A DNA stretch of 64,000 bases. Origin: Tolumonas osonensis. Lineage in GTDB: Bacteria > Pseudomonadota > Gammaproteobacteria > Enterobacterales > Aeromonadaceae. Shown in pieces: positions 52,024 to 61,117 of this stretch (positions are counted from its first letter, which is position 1; each line of letters opens with the position of its first letter). Both the position numbers and the translations under genes were made by a program. Location of the stretch: the NCBI RefSeq assembly GCF_014202415.1, contig NZ_JACHGR010000006.1:186001-250000 (forward strand), given 5' to 3'. The notes beneath the pieces were generated by a model. It was not told the DNA's origin and made no database searches. It saw nothing but the letters and a program-made list of their open reading frames with translations.

Positions 52024-52824
52024 TCAGGCAGGAATATCGTTTAAAATTTCTTCAAATAACTGTGACAGTAATTCCTTCTGCGATTCCACATTCAGTTTGG
52101 CGTAGATATTTTTGCGGTGAACCCGCTCTGTTTCCGGAGAGATGGAAAGCACTTGAGCAGCTTCTTTGCTGGAATAACCGCGAATAAGCAGTTGCATGAC
52201 GTCCTGTTCGCGTGCAGTGAGTTTGTCGTTACCATAATTCAGCAGCCGTTGTTTTAATGCTGCGTGTGAAGTTTGCTGCGGATGACGCTCGGTATGCCGC
52301 CGCTGATCGTCAAGTTGTATGGTTGCCTGCAAAATCGGGGATAACGCTTTTAATTTATCCAATACCCGCTGATTAAAGCTGGAGAGTGACCGGGTGCGGC
52401 CCAGTGATAACAGGTAACTGTATTGCTCTTGTCCTTGTACCACAAAACAGACCTCATCGATCAGTCGTGACGGCCGGAAATAATCATCGTAATAGGCACT
52501 GTCATAGAAGTCTTCCGGTGCGATTTCGCTCAATGTGACGAATCCGTTTTTTCCCTGCATGCAGTAGTCGTAGAAGGGACTGAGCAAATAGGCGCCCTGA
52601 ATATAGCGCTCCCAGACGCTGAGATCGGTATTGGCAAACGAAGAACTTAAGACAACAGGGGCGGCGCTGGGGTGATACATCAGCATGACATAGTCATCAA
52701 AACTGGTGGCACTGCGCAGCAAATAGGTCAGCTTGTCGATAAAACTATCCTGCCCGACAGCAAGAATGACATCAGCCACACCATGGATTAACGAATGATC
52801 ATTTAATGAATTACGCGTGCTCAT
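52024..52824 (-). CDS. LuxR-type transcriptional regulator
   Basis: A 266-residue regulator with a C-terminal LuxR helix-turn-helix (LTAREQDVMQLLIRGYSSKEAAQVLSISPETERVHRKNIYAKL). The N-terminal domain is not a response-regulator receiver or a recognisable autoinducer domain and may bind a small molecule. The ATG at 52824 is the best start; a TTG-started frame reaching 52893 is unlikely. It lies 89 bases before the carbamoylase gene on the same strand and probably controls this cluster. Confidence 0.82.
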   Translation of the reverse strand: MSTRNSLNDHSLIHGVADVILAVGQDSFIDKLTYLLRSATSFDDYVMLMYHPSAAPVVLSSSFANTDLSVWERYIQGAYLLSPFYDYCMQGKNGFVTLSEIAPEDFYDSAYYDDYFRPSRLIDEVCFVVQGQEQYSYLLSLGRTRSLSSFNQRVLDKLKALSPILQATIQLDDQRRHTERHPQQTSHAALKQRLLNYGNDKLTAREQDVMQLLIRGYSSKEAAQVLSISPETERVHRKNIYAKLNVESQKELLSQLFEEILNDIPA

Positions 52825-52973
52825 TTGCGATAAAGAAACCACTGATGACTCCGGGAGAGATAGTATATAGCGGATAGCAACGCGATACGGCAATCAATAA
52901 CAAATTGATGAACAGGAAAAAAGATGACCGAAAGCAGTGATTCCGGTCATCAAAGGATGATATCGAAAAGGGA

Positions 52974-54011
52974 TTATTTCGCGGCCCAGGCGTTAAAGCG
53001 ACGCTCCAGTTCTTCACCGTGATCCAGCCAGAAGGTGGCATCAATGGCTACTGCGTTTTTCATATTGTCGACAGACGTTGGCAATTGCGCTGCCAGTTCC
53101 GGGGTCAGCATGGTTGCTGCTTTTTTGTTGGTAGGGCCATAGGGAACGATCTTGGCGTATTCCACCTGTTTTTCCGGCTGCACTGCACTTGCTATAAATT
53201 TCAGGGCCAGATCTTTTTTCGGTGAACCTTTCGGTATAGCCCAGTAATCCTGCTCGTAAGTGTTGGTGTCCCAAGCCATTTTCAGCGAAGGATTGCCTTC
53301 CTTGATCGCATTGGTTATCCGGCCATTATAAGCGGTTGTCATAATGACATCGCCGGATACCAGATATTGTGGAGCCTGAGCACCGGCTTCCCACCACTGG
53401 ATATTCGGTTTCAGCTCGTCCAATTTCTTAAACGCACGTTCAACACCTTCGGAAGTAGCTAACACCTTGTAAACATCGGCCGGCTTGACGCCATCAGCCT
53501 GTAATGCGGCTTCCAGTGCATATTTGGCTGTTTTGCGTAGTCCGCGTTTGCCCGGGTATTTTTTGGTGTCCCAGAAGTCAGCCCAAGAGGTGGGAGCGGT
53601 CTTTAGTTTGTTGCTGTCATAGGCGACAACCGTAGACCAGACAAACATCCCGACACCACATTTTACAGCTGAACCGGGCAGAAAATCGGTTTTCGCACCA
53701 ACGACTTTGTAGTCGATTTTTTCAAACAGGCCTTCATCACATCCGCGCTGAACTTCGGACAGTTCAACTTCGACGGCATCCCATGAAACACTCTTTGATT
53801 CAACCATGGCTTTGATTTTTGCCATTTCGCCGTTGTATTCACCAGCGATGACCTTGATGCCGGTTTCTTTGGTAAATGGTTCATAATAGGCTTTCGTCTG
53901 TGCGTCCTTGTTGGCGCCACCAAAGGAGATAACGGATAAATCATCCGCCAGCACGGCATGAGATAAGGCGAAGCCCGTCATTAACGTCAATAATTTCAAA
54001 GAAGTATTCAT
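52974..54011 (-). CDS. Polyamine-type ABC substrate-binding protein (PotD-like)
   Basis: A 345-residue periplasmic protein with signal peptide (MNTSLKLLTLMTGFALSHAVLA) and the PotD/PotF-like fold (LSVISFGGANKDAQTKAYYEPFTKETGIKVI; YNGRITNAIKEGNP). AAGGA precedes the ATG at 54011. No permease or ATPase gene is adjacent, so it must work with a distant ABC module. The neighbouring guanidino enzymes suggest a cationic guanidino compound or polyamine as ligand. Confidence 0.88.
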   Translation of the reverse strand: MNTSLKLLTLMTGFALSHAVLADDLSVISFGGANKDAQTKAYYEPFTKETGIKVIAGEYNGEMAKIKAMVESKSVSWDAVEVELSEVQRGCDEGLFEKIDYKVVGAKTDFLPGSAVKCGVGMFVWSTVVAYDSNKLKTAPTSWADFWDTKKYPGKRGLRKTAKYALEAALQADGVKPADVYKVLATSEGVERAFKKLDELKPNIQWWEAGAQAPQYLVSGDVIMTTAYNGRITNAIKEGNPSLKMAWDTNTYEQDYWAIPKGSPKKDLALKFIASAVQPEKQVEYAKIVPYGPTNKKAATMLTPELAAQLPTSVDNMKNAVAIDATFWLDHGEELERRFNAWAAK

Positions 54012-54191
54012 CTTGGTGTCCTTGCCTTTGATGTGTTCTCTAACTGGTTGATTCATCGTCTTTTATTGAAGCACGATGTGAAGATAACATCAGCAGACAG
54101 GATTTATATATACCCCAATTGTGGTATCTGGATTTGATTGGAAATCTTTTTTATTGATTATGAATTGTGACGTCCATAGATCATTTCTCCC

Positions 54192-54644
54192 TCACAGCGG
54201 AAAAATCCTATCCTGCACGACATCTTTCATCACCAATGTCGACGTTAAGCGCAGCACGCTCGGTAATGAAGATAACTGCTCGTCGTAGAGTTTCTGAAAG
54301 GCAATCAGGTCGTGGGTGACCACATACAGAAAGTAGTCCGGATCACCAAAAAGGCGCTGAGCCTGAATGACTTCCGGTATTTGTACGACTGAATTTTCGA
54401 AGGCTTCGACGGCCTTGTGATCGCCTTCCCGTAAAGTGACAAAAACGATCGCCGAGAAATTAAAGCCAAGATGCCGGGGATCAAGTCGTGCTTTGTAGCC
54501 GGTAATGGTGCCGGATTCTTCCAGTGCTTTTACCCTGCGATGGCAGGGCGAAAGGCTTAAACCGACCCGCTCGGCTAAATCGGTGATAGACAGGCGCCCA
54601 TCCATTTGAAGCTCAGCAAGGATCTTGCGGTCAATCTTGTCCAT
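54192..54644 (-). CDS. Lrp/AsnC-family regulator
   Basis: A 150-residue feast/famine regulator: N-terminal HTH (DKIDRKILAELQMDGRLSITDLAERVGLSLSPCHRRVKALEESG) and RAM effector-binding domain (LFGDPDYFLYVVTHDL). It is divergent from a LysE exporter gene, the usual pairing for amino-acid-induced export. Confidence 0.92.
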   Translation of the reverse strand: MDKIDRKILAELQMDGRLSITDLAERVGLSLSPCHRRVKALEESGTITGYKARLDPRHLGFNFSAIVFVTLREGDHKAVEAFENSVVQIPEVIQAQRLFGDPDYFLYVVTHDLIAFQKLYDEQLSSLPSVLRLTSTLVMKDVVQDRIFPL

Positions 54645-54781
54645 TGAGGAAAATCTTCCATTCTGATGATTGTTTCAGCAATTATTTGAAAGCACATTCT
54701 GCTGTGTGAACGATATTATTCCACGTATCGGTTTGTAGTTGGAAGAATTTCCTTCATCAGTGTTTTTTGACGGTAGGCTAT

Positions 54782-55399
54782 ATGGAATCAAGTCTGTTTG
54801 CTGCATTTTGGATGGTTTCAATCCTTTTTATCATCACGCCCGGCATTGATTGGGCATATACGATTGCGGCGGGTATCCAGGGACGCGTCGTTATTCCGGC
54901 GGTCACCGGTTTATTGCTGGGCCATTTCCTGGCCACTGTGATTGTGGCTGGTGGCGTGGGTGTGATTGTGGCCAGTAATCCAATCATTCTGACCGGATTA
55001 ACCCTGCTCGGTGCCGCTTATCTCTTTTGGGTTGGTATTGATATGTTGCGGCATCCGGCGACGCCAGCTGCTCAGGAAATACAGGAAAGCAGAACGGGTA
55101 AAAACTGGTTTCTCAAAGGGGCCTGTGTGAGCGGACTTAATCCCAAAGTGTTTCTGCTGTTTCTGGCGCTTTTACCCCAATTTACCGATCCGAAAGGGGT
55201 ATGGCCCGTCTCGGTTCAGATCATGGCGCTGGGCTTGGTCCACATCATCAGTTGCGCGTGTGTTTATTTATTGGTCGGATACTTTTCACAGGCAATTCTG
55301 CGAACCCGTCCCGGCGCCAGTAAACTTGTGTCCCAGATCTCGGGCGTCGCGATGATCTTCATTGCCTCCGGTCTGGTGGCTGAAAAGTTCATCTTCTGA
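54782..55399 (+). CDS. LysE/RhtB-family amino-acid exporter
   Basis: A 205-residue membrane protein with six hydrophobic helices. The family block FIITPGIDWAYTIAAG and the loop CVSGLNPKVFLLFLALLPQF are visible. It is divergent from Lrp and is followed after 24 bases by the PanB-like gene, so the two genes may be co-expressed under Lrp control. Confidence 0.88.
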   Translation: MESSLFAAFWMVSILFIITPGIDWAYTIAAGIQGRVVIPAVTGLLLGHFLATVIVAGGVGVIVASNPIILTGLTLLGAAYLFWVGIDMLRHPATPAAQEIQESRTGKNWFLKGACVSGLNPKVFLLFLALLPQFTDPKGVWPVSVQIMALGLVHIISCACVYLLVGYFSQAILRTRPGASKLVSQISGVAMIFIASGLVAEKFIF

Positions 55400-55423
55400 A
55401 AGTGGTTTATCAAAGGAACGGCA

Positions 55424-56269
55424 ATGGCTGAACAATTATCACCTTATGGAAATAATCCGGTATCTATGTCAACGGTTAGCAGAGTGAGAATCCCTCATCT
55501 CCAACAGATGAAAGAGGCGGGAAAGAAATGGGCGATGCTGACCGCTTATGACATGTACACGGCCGCTATTTTCGAGGAAGCGGGGATCCCCGTACTTTTA
55601 ATCGGAGATTCTGCTTCAAATAACGTACTTGGTAATGACTCATCGCTCCCTATTACCGTGGATGAGCTTCTTCCTCTGGTTCGGGCTGTATCAACATCAA
55701 CACGTAGACCATTGATTATTGCCGATTTACCATTTGGTTCTTACCAGGCATCACCGGAGCAATGTTTTCACACTGCGGTTCGTTTTATGAAAGAAGGTGG
55801 TGCGCATGCGGTGAAGCTTGAAGGTGGCATCGGGATGGTTCCTCAGGCAGAGATGCTGGCCCGGTCAGGCATTCCTGTAATGGCGCATATCGGTTTTACC
55901 CCACAGGCTGAGCATCAGCTGGGCGGCTACAGAGTTCAGGGACGTGGCGATAATGCCCGGACGTTGATTGAGGCGGCAAAAGCGTTTGAAGCAGCAGGTG
56001 CATTTGCACTTCTGATTGAAATGGTTCCGGGTGAGATTGCGGCTGAAATCACCCGTTCGGTTTCCATTCCAACCGTGGGTATTGGTGCCGGTAATCAATG
56101 CGATGCGCAGGTTTTAGTCTGGCAGGACATGGCCGGACTGCGCAGCGGCAAGTTACCTAGATTTGTAAAACAATACGCCGATATGCGGACTTTGCTTTTA
56201 AATGCGGCAAAGGAATATGCGTCTGAAGTAGAAACTAGCATCTTTCCGGGGCCAGAACATACGTTCTAG
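55424..56269 (+). CDS. panB: 3-methyl-2-oxobutanoate hydroxymethyltransferase (PanB), actinobacterial-like
   Basis: A 281-residue TIM-barrel ketopantoate synthase. Family blocks are [43 protein letters not shown] and [19 protein letters not shown]. The N-terminal YGNNP..., KWAMLTAYD and C-terminal FPGPEHTF are closer to my memory of the mycobacterial protein than of E. coli PanB, hinting at horizontal transfer or a distant paralogue. There is no panC beside it. AAAGGAA precedes the ATG. Confidence 0.85.
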   Translation: MAEQLSPYGNNPVSMSTVSRVRIPHLQQMKEAGKKWAMLTAYDMYTAAIFEEAGIPVLLIGDSASNNVLGNDSSLPITVDELLPLVRAVSTSTRRPLIIADLPFGSYQASPEQCFHTAVRFMKEGGAHAVKLEGGIGMVPQAEMLARSGIPVMAHIGFTPQAEHQLGGYRVQGRGDNARTLIEAAKAFEAAGAFALLIEMVPGEIAAEITRSVSIPTVGIGAGNQCDAQVLVWQDMAGLRSGKLPRFVKQYADMRTLLLNAAKEYASEVETSIFPGPEHTF

Positions 56270-56296
56270 TCACACAGCGTCAGGTTACGATAACGG

Positions 56297-56323
56297 GGGG
56301 ATATACGCAGTCGGCATATCCCC
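56297..56323. terminator. Hairpin between convergent panB and phzF genes
   Basis: GGGGATAT / ATATCCCC stem with an 11-base loop followed by AATTTCTT; probably a bidirectional terminator. Confidence 0.5.
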
Positions 56324-56372
56324 AATTTCTTGTCCAGATGGCGCTGCATCCGTTGATGATGCCATTAGACAA

Positions 56373-57248
56373 CTAATAATTGAGTGTGCCGGAGATACAG
56401 GTCACGGCACAACCGCCCACATAGATTTTTCCGCCGGCTAACTTCAGCGTTAATTCCCCCTTTCTACCCAGTATTTTCCCCTGTGAAGAACGGATAAGCG
56501 GCTCTTCTGTGACGCAAATTGAGTGATGGTGCATAAACGCGGCAACGCTGCCGTTACCACTGCCACAGACAGGATCTTCGTTGACACCACAAGCCGGCGC
56601 AAATGAACGCACTTCAATGTGCGCATCAGAATCCGGAGTGTACCGGCCATAGATACAAACACCGGTGATCCCCAGGTTTCTATCATGTTCCCGTAAGGCT
56701 TCATAATCTGGCATGGTTGAAAGTACAGACTGGGCGTCTTTTACCTGAGCCACAATCCAGCGGGCTCCCACATCGACCAATGCCGGTGTGAAATCTTTAT
56801 CTATAGCGCAACCGAGGATGGATTCCAGAGCCTGCGTTTGTGCTTCGATCAGCGGCGTAATAGCCGGTTCCGGCAGCTCAAAGGAGATCGAGAGATTGCC
56901 ATCAGCAGTTGGTTCAACCGTTAAGGCGACCAGTCCGGCTCCACATTCCTGAGTCAAACAACCATTCTTGGGGGCGATCACTCCAGCTTCAATCAGCGCA
57001 TATGCCGTCCCGATTGTTGGATGACCGGCAAAAGGCAGTTCGCTGCCTGGGGTAAAAATACGAACCTGATAGTCAGCCGCCGGATTGGTGGCAGGCAGAA
57101 CAAAGGTTGTTTCTGACAGATTGGTCCATCTGGCGATGGCTTGCATTTGTTCTGTGGATAATCCGCGTGCATCCATTACCACCGCAACAGGATTACCTTT
57201 AAATGGGGTTGTTGTAAAAACATCAACTTGTTTGAATGGTACGGCCAT
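56373..57248 (-). CDS. PhzF-family isomerase
   Basis: A 291-residue two-domain diaminopimelate-epimerase-like fold: KQVDVFTTTPFKGNPVAVV start, catalytic Glu in NLSETTFVLP, IFTPGSELPFAGHPTIGTA and EDPVCGSGNGSVAAF. Members isomerise small acids; no phenazine genes surround it, so this is a generic PhzF-like enzyme. GGAGAC precedes the ATG. It is divergent from the MocR regulator. Confidence 0.9.
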   Translation of the reverse strand: MAVPFKQVDVFTTTPFKGNPVAVVMDARGLSTEQMQAIARWTNLSETTFVLPATNPAADYQVRIFTPGSELPFAGHPTIGTAYALIEAGVIAPKNGCLTQECGAGLVALTVEPTADGNLSISFELPEPAITPLIEAQTQALESILGCAIDKDFTPALVDVGARWIVAQVKDAQSVLSTMPDYEALREHDRNLGITGVCIYGRYTPDSDAHIEVRSFAPACGVNEDPVCGSGNGSVAAFMHHHSICVTEEPLIRSSQGKILGRKGELTLKLAGGKIYVGGCAVTCISGTLNY

Positions 57249-57426
57249 GAATGTCTCCTTTTCCGACAGGCTGAATCGTCTGATATTACAAATAGCGGAA
57301 ACGTTGTAACAGAATCAGTTTTCTGATTTTGACAGGACACAGTTCATCGGTGGATGTTTTCTGATTAACTTATATCACTTGATGCACTAAGCTATCTGTG
57401 TCTGAAAAATTCATAAAATTTAAATA

Positions 57427-58854
57427 ATGATGTACAGATACGCTGAGCTTGCTGACACAATGGCAGATGAAATTGCCCGTGGCTTATGGTTACCCGGGAC
57501 ACGATTTCCTTCCATACGGGCGAGCGCTTCCCGTTTTCATGTTGGTATCAATACCGTTAAAAGTGCATACCGGTTACTTGAAGATCGGGGGCTGATTATT
57601 GCCCGGCCTCAATCCGGCTATTTCGTTTGTGAACAGGCGCCTGTACTGAGTGATTCGGGGTTTTCATCAGTGGCAGGTGAAAAAATCTCTCTCAGTGGCG
57701 TCAGCCGATTGCTTTCAATCATCTTGTCACATCAACAACAGGGCGATTGTATTGATTTGGCTTTGGCCTGTCCTTCCGGGGAAAAATATTATCCTGCCGA
57801 TAAACTCAGAAAACTGACGGCTGCAGTTCTGCGTTCAGAATCACAACTGATGACAACTTATGTTTTACCTCCCGGTTCTGAGCGATTACGCCAACAAATT
57901 GCCCGGCGGGGATACCGGTTGGGAATGGCGTTAAAAGCAGAAGATATTCTGCTGACACACGGTACGACGGAAGCGCTCAGTCTGGCAATCCGGGCTGTCA
58001 CCAAACCTGGCGACATCATCGCGGTGGAAACACCCACCTTTTACAATTTGTATCCGGCAATCCGGGATCTCGGGCGTGAAATTCTGGAAATTGAAACGTC
58101 GACTCATACAGGCCTGTGTCTGGACACACTGCAGCAGTATCTTGAACAGAAAAAGGTTTCAGCCGTGATCACGATACCGACGGGACATAATCCGCTAGGT
58201 TTTACGATGCCGGTAGAAAATCGGAAGCGGCTGGCTGCAATGGCGGCATATCACTCAGTCCCGGTCATCGAAGATGCGATGTATGCCGAGCTTCAATATA
58301 CATCTGGAATGGTTCCAAATATAAAGGCGTTTGATTTCGATGGCTGGGTGCTTGCTTGTGCCAGCTATACGAAAACAATCGCGCCAGACTACCGGGTCGG
58401 CTGGCTGGAAGCGGGAAGATTCCGGGATATCGCCATGCAACTCAAATTTACGTCCAGTGTGGGGGAGTCCGTCTTATTGACGGAATCACTCGGTAAGTTC
58501 TTGGAGAATGGCGGATATGATCATCATCTCCGAAAGATTTGTCAGTTTTATGCGGCTCAAATTGATCGAATGAGAGCCTTGATTATGAGGTATTTTCCCA
58601 AGGGAACATTGGTTAGTCGACCGCAGGCGGGGTTTGTTTTATGGCTGGAACTGCCGGCGTCGGTCGATACGCTGGTGTTGTTTCATCAGGCGTTGGAAGA
58701 AAAAATCATCTGCATGCCCGGCGTTCTCTGTTCCGGGGGCAAACGATATCAAAACTGTCTGCGTATGGCTGTTTGTTTTGATCTCACGCCAGCGGTCGTG
58801 CAGGGGATTGCAAGACTTGGCTCGCTTGCAACTCAGCAGATCCAATCATTGTGA
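57427..58854 (+). CDS. MocR-family regulator (GntR HTH fused to aminotransferase-like domain)
   Basis: A 475-residue fusion of a GntR winged helix (residues 1-75; GTRFPSIRASASRFHVGINTVKSAYRLLEDRGLI) with a PLP-type aminotransferase fold (about 100-470). TKTIAPDYRVGW contains the expected PLP lysine. Such proteins sense PLP or amino acids. It is divergent from phzF and is followed closely by the GFA gene. There is no obvious ribosome binding site before the ATG pair. Confidence 0.9.
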   Translation: MMYRYAELADTMADEIARGLWLPGTRFPSIRASASRFHVGINTVKSAYRLLEDRGLIIARPQSGYFVCEQAPVLSDSGFSSVAGEKISLSGVSRLLSIILSHQQQGDCIDLALACPSGEKYYPADKLRKLTAAVLRSESQLMTTYVLPPGSERLRQQIARRGYRLGMALKAEDILLTHGTTEALSLAIRAVTKPGDIIAVETPTFYNLYPAIRDLGREILEIETSTHTGLCLDTLQQYLEQKKVSAVITIPTGHNPLGFTMPVENRKRLAAMAAYHSVPVIEDAMYAELQYTSGMVPNIKAFDFDGWVLACASYTKTIAPDYRVGWLEAGRFRDIAMQLKFTSSVGESVLLTESLGKFLENGGYDHHLRKICQFYAAQIDRMRALIMRYFPKGTLVSRPQAGFVLWLELPASVDTLVLFHQALEEKIICMPGVLCSGGKRYQNCLRMAVCFDLTPAVVQGIARLGSLATQQIQSL

Positions 58855-58891
58855 ATGTAATACTCACCGTAACTTTTCATCAGGAATAACC

Positions 58892-59311
58892 ATGAAGTCT
58901 TATTATGGGAAATGTGCCTGTGGCAATGCGGAATATTCTATTACGCTGCCACAGGATTTGAGTTGTTATACACCGCGAGCCTGTGACTGTGATTTCTGTA
59001 CAAGCCGGAAGGTGGAATATTTGTCCGATTCGGCCGGAAGGATCGAAATCAGGAGTGTGCTGCCCTTGCAGCGTCTAAAACAGGGCTCGAATCAGGCGAC
59101 GTTTCTGAGTTGCCCCACATGCGCAACGATACTGGGTGTTGCCTATATCACCGATAAGGTCAGTGTCGGGGCGGTCAATGCGACCTGCCTGGTCGATAAA
59201 GCAGCATTGCAACCAGCGATATCCGCCTCGCCAAAACAGCTGACGGCAGAAGAAAAAGTAGCGAGATGGTTGATGTTGTGGAGCTCGTTGAAAATAACAG
59301 AACATGAGTGA
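58892..59311 (+). CDS. GFA-family zinc-binding protein
   Basis: A 139-residue protein of the glutathione-dependent formaldehyde-activating enzyme-like family. Zinc cysteines appear in YGKCACGNAEY, CDCDFC and LSCPTCATI. The true substrate of most members is unknown. It begins 37 bases after the MocR gene; AGGAATAACC precedes the ATG. Confidence 0.85.
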   Translation: MKSYYGKCACGNAEYSITLPQDLSCYTPRACDCDFCTSRKVEYLSDSAGRIEIRSVLPLQRLKQGSNQATFLSCPTCATILGVAYITDKVSVGAVNATCLVDKAALQPAISASPKQLTAEEKVARWLMLWSSLKITEHE

Positions 59312-59315
59312 ACGG

Positions 59316-59337
59316 AAGGGCTGCGAAGGCAGCCCTT
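59316..59337. terminator. Hairpin between convergent GFA and LysE genes
   Basis: Perfect 9-bp stem AAGGGCTGC / GCAGCCCTT with a 4-base loop, eight bases from the LysE stop. No long T-run. Confidence 0.55.
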
Positions 59338-59344
59338 GCGGGAG

Positions 59345-59971
59345 CTATTTGTTGCTGAAGATCAGTTTCAAACCCAGTAACGCCATCACGGAGCCCGCGG
59401 TGGTGTCGAAGAAGGTTTTGAATTTCAGATAGGTTTTTCTTGGCGCTTCCGACGACAGAACAAAAGCGACAATCACATACCAGCCGGCATCAATGCAGAA
59501 GGCGAGGGCCGGGATAATAAAATAAAAGGCCGCCGGAATGGTTTGCGGCAATAAGGCCGAATAAACACTCGCAAACACAATGGCTGTTTTCGGGTTACTT
59601 AACTGCGTCAGCAAACCAAACGAGACGGTTTTACGCAAAGACATGCTGGTGATTTCAGCATTGAGTTCATGACTCATCGGCAGACGGGCGGAACGTAATG
59701 TTTTCACCGCCAGATAAATCAGATATAACCCGCCCAGCACTTTCAATGCCCAGAACGCAAAAGGCACTGCAATAAAGATGGCCTGCAAGCCCATCAGCGC
59801 CAGCACAGTAAAAATCAGCGAACCCAATCCCATACCGAGCGCGGTCGCAAGGCCATGATTTCGTGACAACGCAATCGAGTTACGCGCAACGAATAAAAAG
59901 CTCGGACCAGGACTCATTGCACCGGCCATTAACGCGCCGGTAATGGCTAATAACGACATTGAGCTTTGCAT
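59345..59971 (-). CDS. LysE/RhtB-family exporter
   Basis: A 208-residue six-helix protein: MAGAMSPGPSFLFVARNSIALSRNHGLATALGMGLG is the canonical RhtB N-terminal signature, and LLTQLSNPKTAIVFASVYSALLPQ the second. It exports small amino acids or their derivatives. It is the second LysE-type gene in this 5-kb stretch. Confidence 0.9.
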   Translation of the reverse strand: MQSSMSLLAITGALMAGAMSPGPSFLFVARNSIALSRNHGLATALGMGLGSLIFTVLALMGLQAIFIAVPFAFWALKVLGGLYLIYLAVKTLRSARLPMSHELNAEITSMSLRKTVSFGLLTQLSNPKTAIVFASVYSALLPQTIPAAFYFIIPALAFCIDAGWYVIVAFVLSSEAPRKTYLKFKTFFDTTAGSVMALLGLKLIFSNK

Positions 59972-60094
59972 GATTTACCTCATGAACACGCAGGGATATA
60001 TAAAGCAGGACTCCCCATTGACTGCAGAAATTAGCCATGGGGACAAGCAGAGAATAACGCATCGCTGTGGTCAGTGGTATAAGAGTTTTCGTCG

Positions 60095-61051
60095 TCAGCT
60101 CGTACTTTGCAGGGGCATGATCCGTTTTATCCGGAATGATTTCAGCACCCCCAGCATCAGTATCATCACGCCGATCATCGTCAGGAGTGACGGGAATTCC
60201 TGTCGTAACAAGAAGGCGTAGGTTAGCCCGGCCAGTGTTTCAAATACGATCAATTGCCCGGCCAGCGCCGTTGGTAATCGCTGGCTGGCCTGGTTCCAGC
60301 ACAATGTTCCTAACCATGAGCACAATAATCCGATCGTGGACATCAGCGCGATGAATACCCAGGGTCTTGGCCCCAGGGGCATATCGAACGAGGGCTGGAC
60401 CAGTTGTAACTGATACCAGACTAAGCCATAACCCAGGATTGCCAGGGGGAGGGTGGCGATGCCTTGTGCCGTAGCCCACGTGACAGGGCTTTTAGTGGTG
60501 TTGACGCGCAACCAGTTGGCATTGCGCATGGGATACCATGTCCAGCACGCAACCGCCATGAACGCAAACGCGATACCGGAAAGATACGTCGGCACGTCAT
60601 AGCCGTGGGTCTTTCCCTGAAGCTCGGCCAGATTGACACAGACTAATCCTGCCAGGACCAGTGCCAGCGAAGGCAGCAGATCGCGCCAGGCAAATTTGCC
60701 ATCCCGGTGGCTATAGCTGATATTTGAACAGATCGTCACCACAACGGGTAACACCCCGATGATCATGGATGAGATCGGCACGCCGATCTGTTGTATCGCG
60801 CTGGATAAAAAGAAGTAATAAAGCAGATTTCCGATCGCGGCAAGTTTCAGTGCCTCAAGCCAGTCAGCGCGATTCAGCGCAGACAACCGCCTTCTGTCCT
60901 GCCACGCCAGAGGTAAACAGATCAGGCCAAACGCCAGATAACGGCCAACAGACTGCAAAGCCGCAGGGTATTCGGGAATGAGTACCGGACCAATAAAAAT
61001 CAGACCCCACATTGCTCCTGCCGCCAGAGCAAACAACACGCCAGTAAACAT
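60095..61051 (-). CDS. EamA/DMT-family transporter
   Basis: A 318-residue ten-helix exporter with two EamA repeats (ALAAGAMWGLIFIGPVLIPEYPA; IAFAFMAVACWTWYPMRN). It follows an AraC gene on the same strand with a 66-base gap and may be its target. The substrate is unknown. Confidence 0.85.
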   Translation of the reverse strand: MFTGVLFALAAGAMWGLIFIGPVLIPEYPAALQSVGRYLAFGLICLPLAWQDRRRLSALNRADWLEALKLAAIGNLLYYFFLSSAIQQIGVPISSMIIGVLPVVVTICSNISYSHRDGKFAWRDLLPSLALVLAGLVCVNLAELQGKTHGYDVPTYLSGIAFAFMAVACWTWYPMRNANWLRVNTTKSPVTWATAQGIATLPLAILGYGLVWYQLQLVQPSFDMPLGPRPWVFIALMSTIGLLCSWLGTLCWNQASQRLPTALAGQLIVFETLAGLTYAFLLRQEFPSLLTMIGVMILMLGVLKSFRIKRIMPLQSTS

Positions 61052-61117
61052 TAATCCAACCTGCTTCTATTCATAAATGCCGGGTAGCATAGGGGAATCA
61101 TGGCCAAAATTCTTGTA

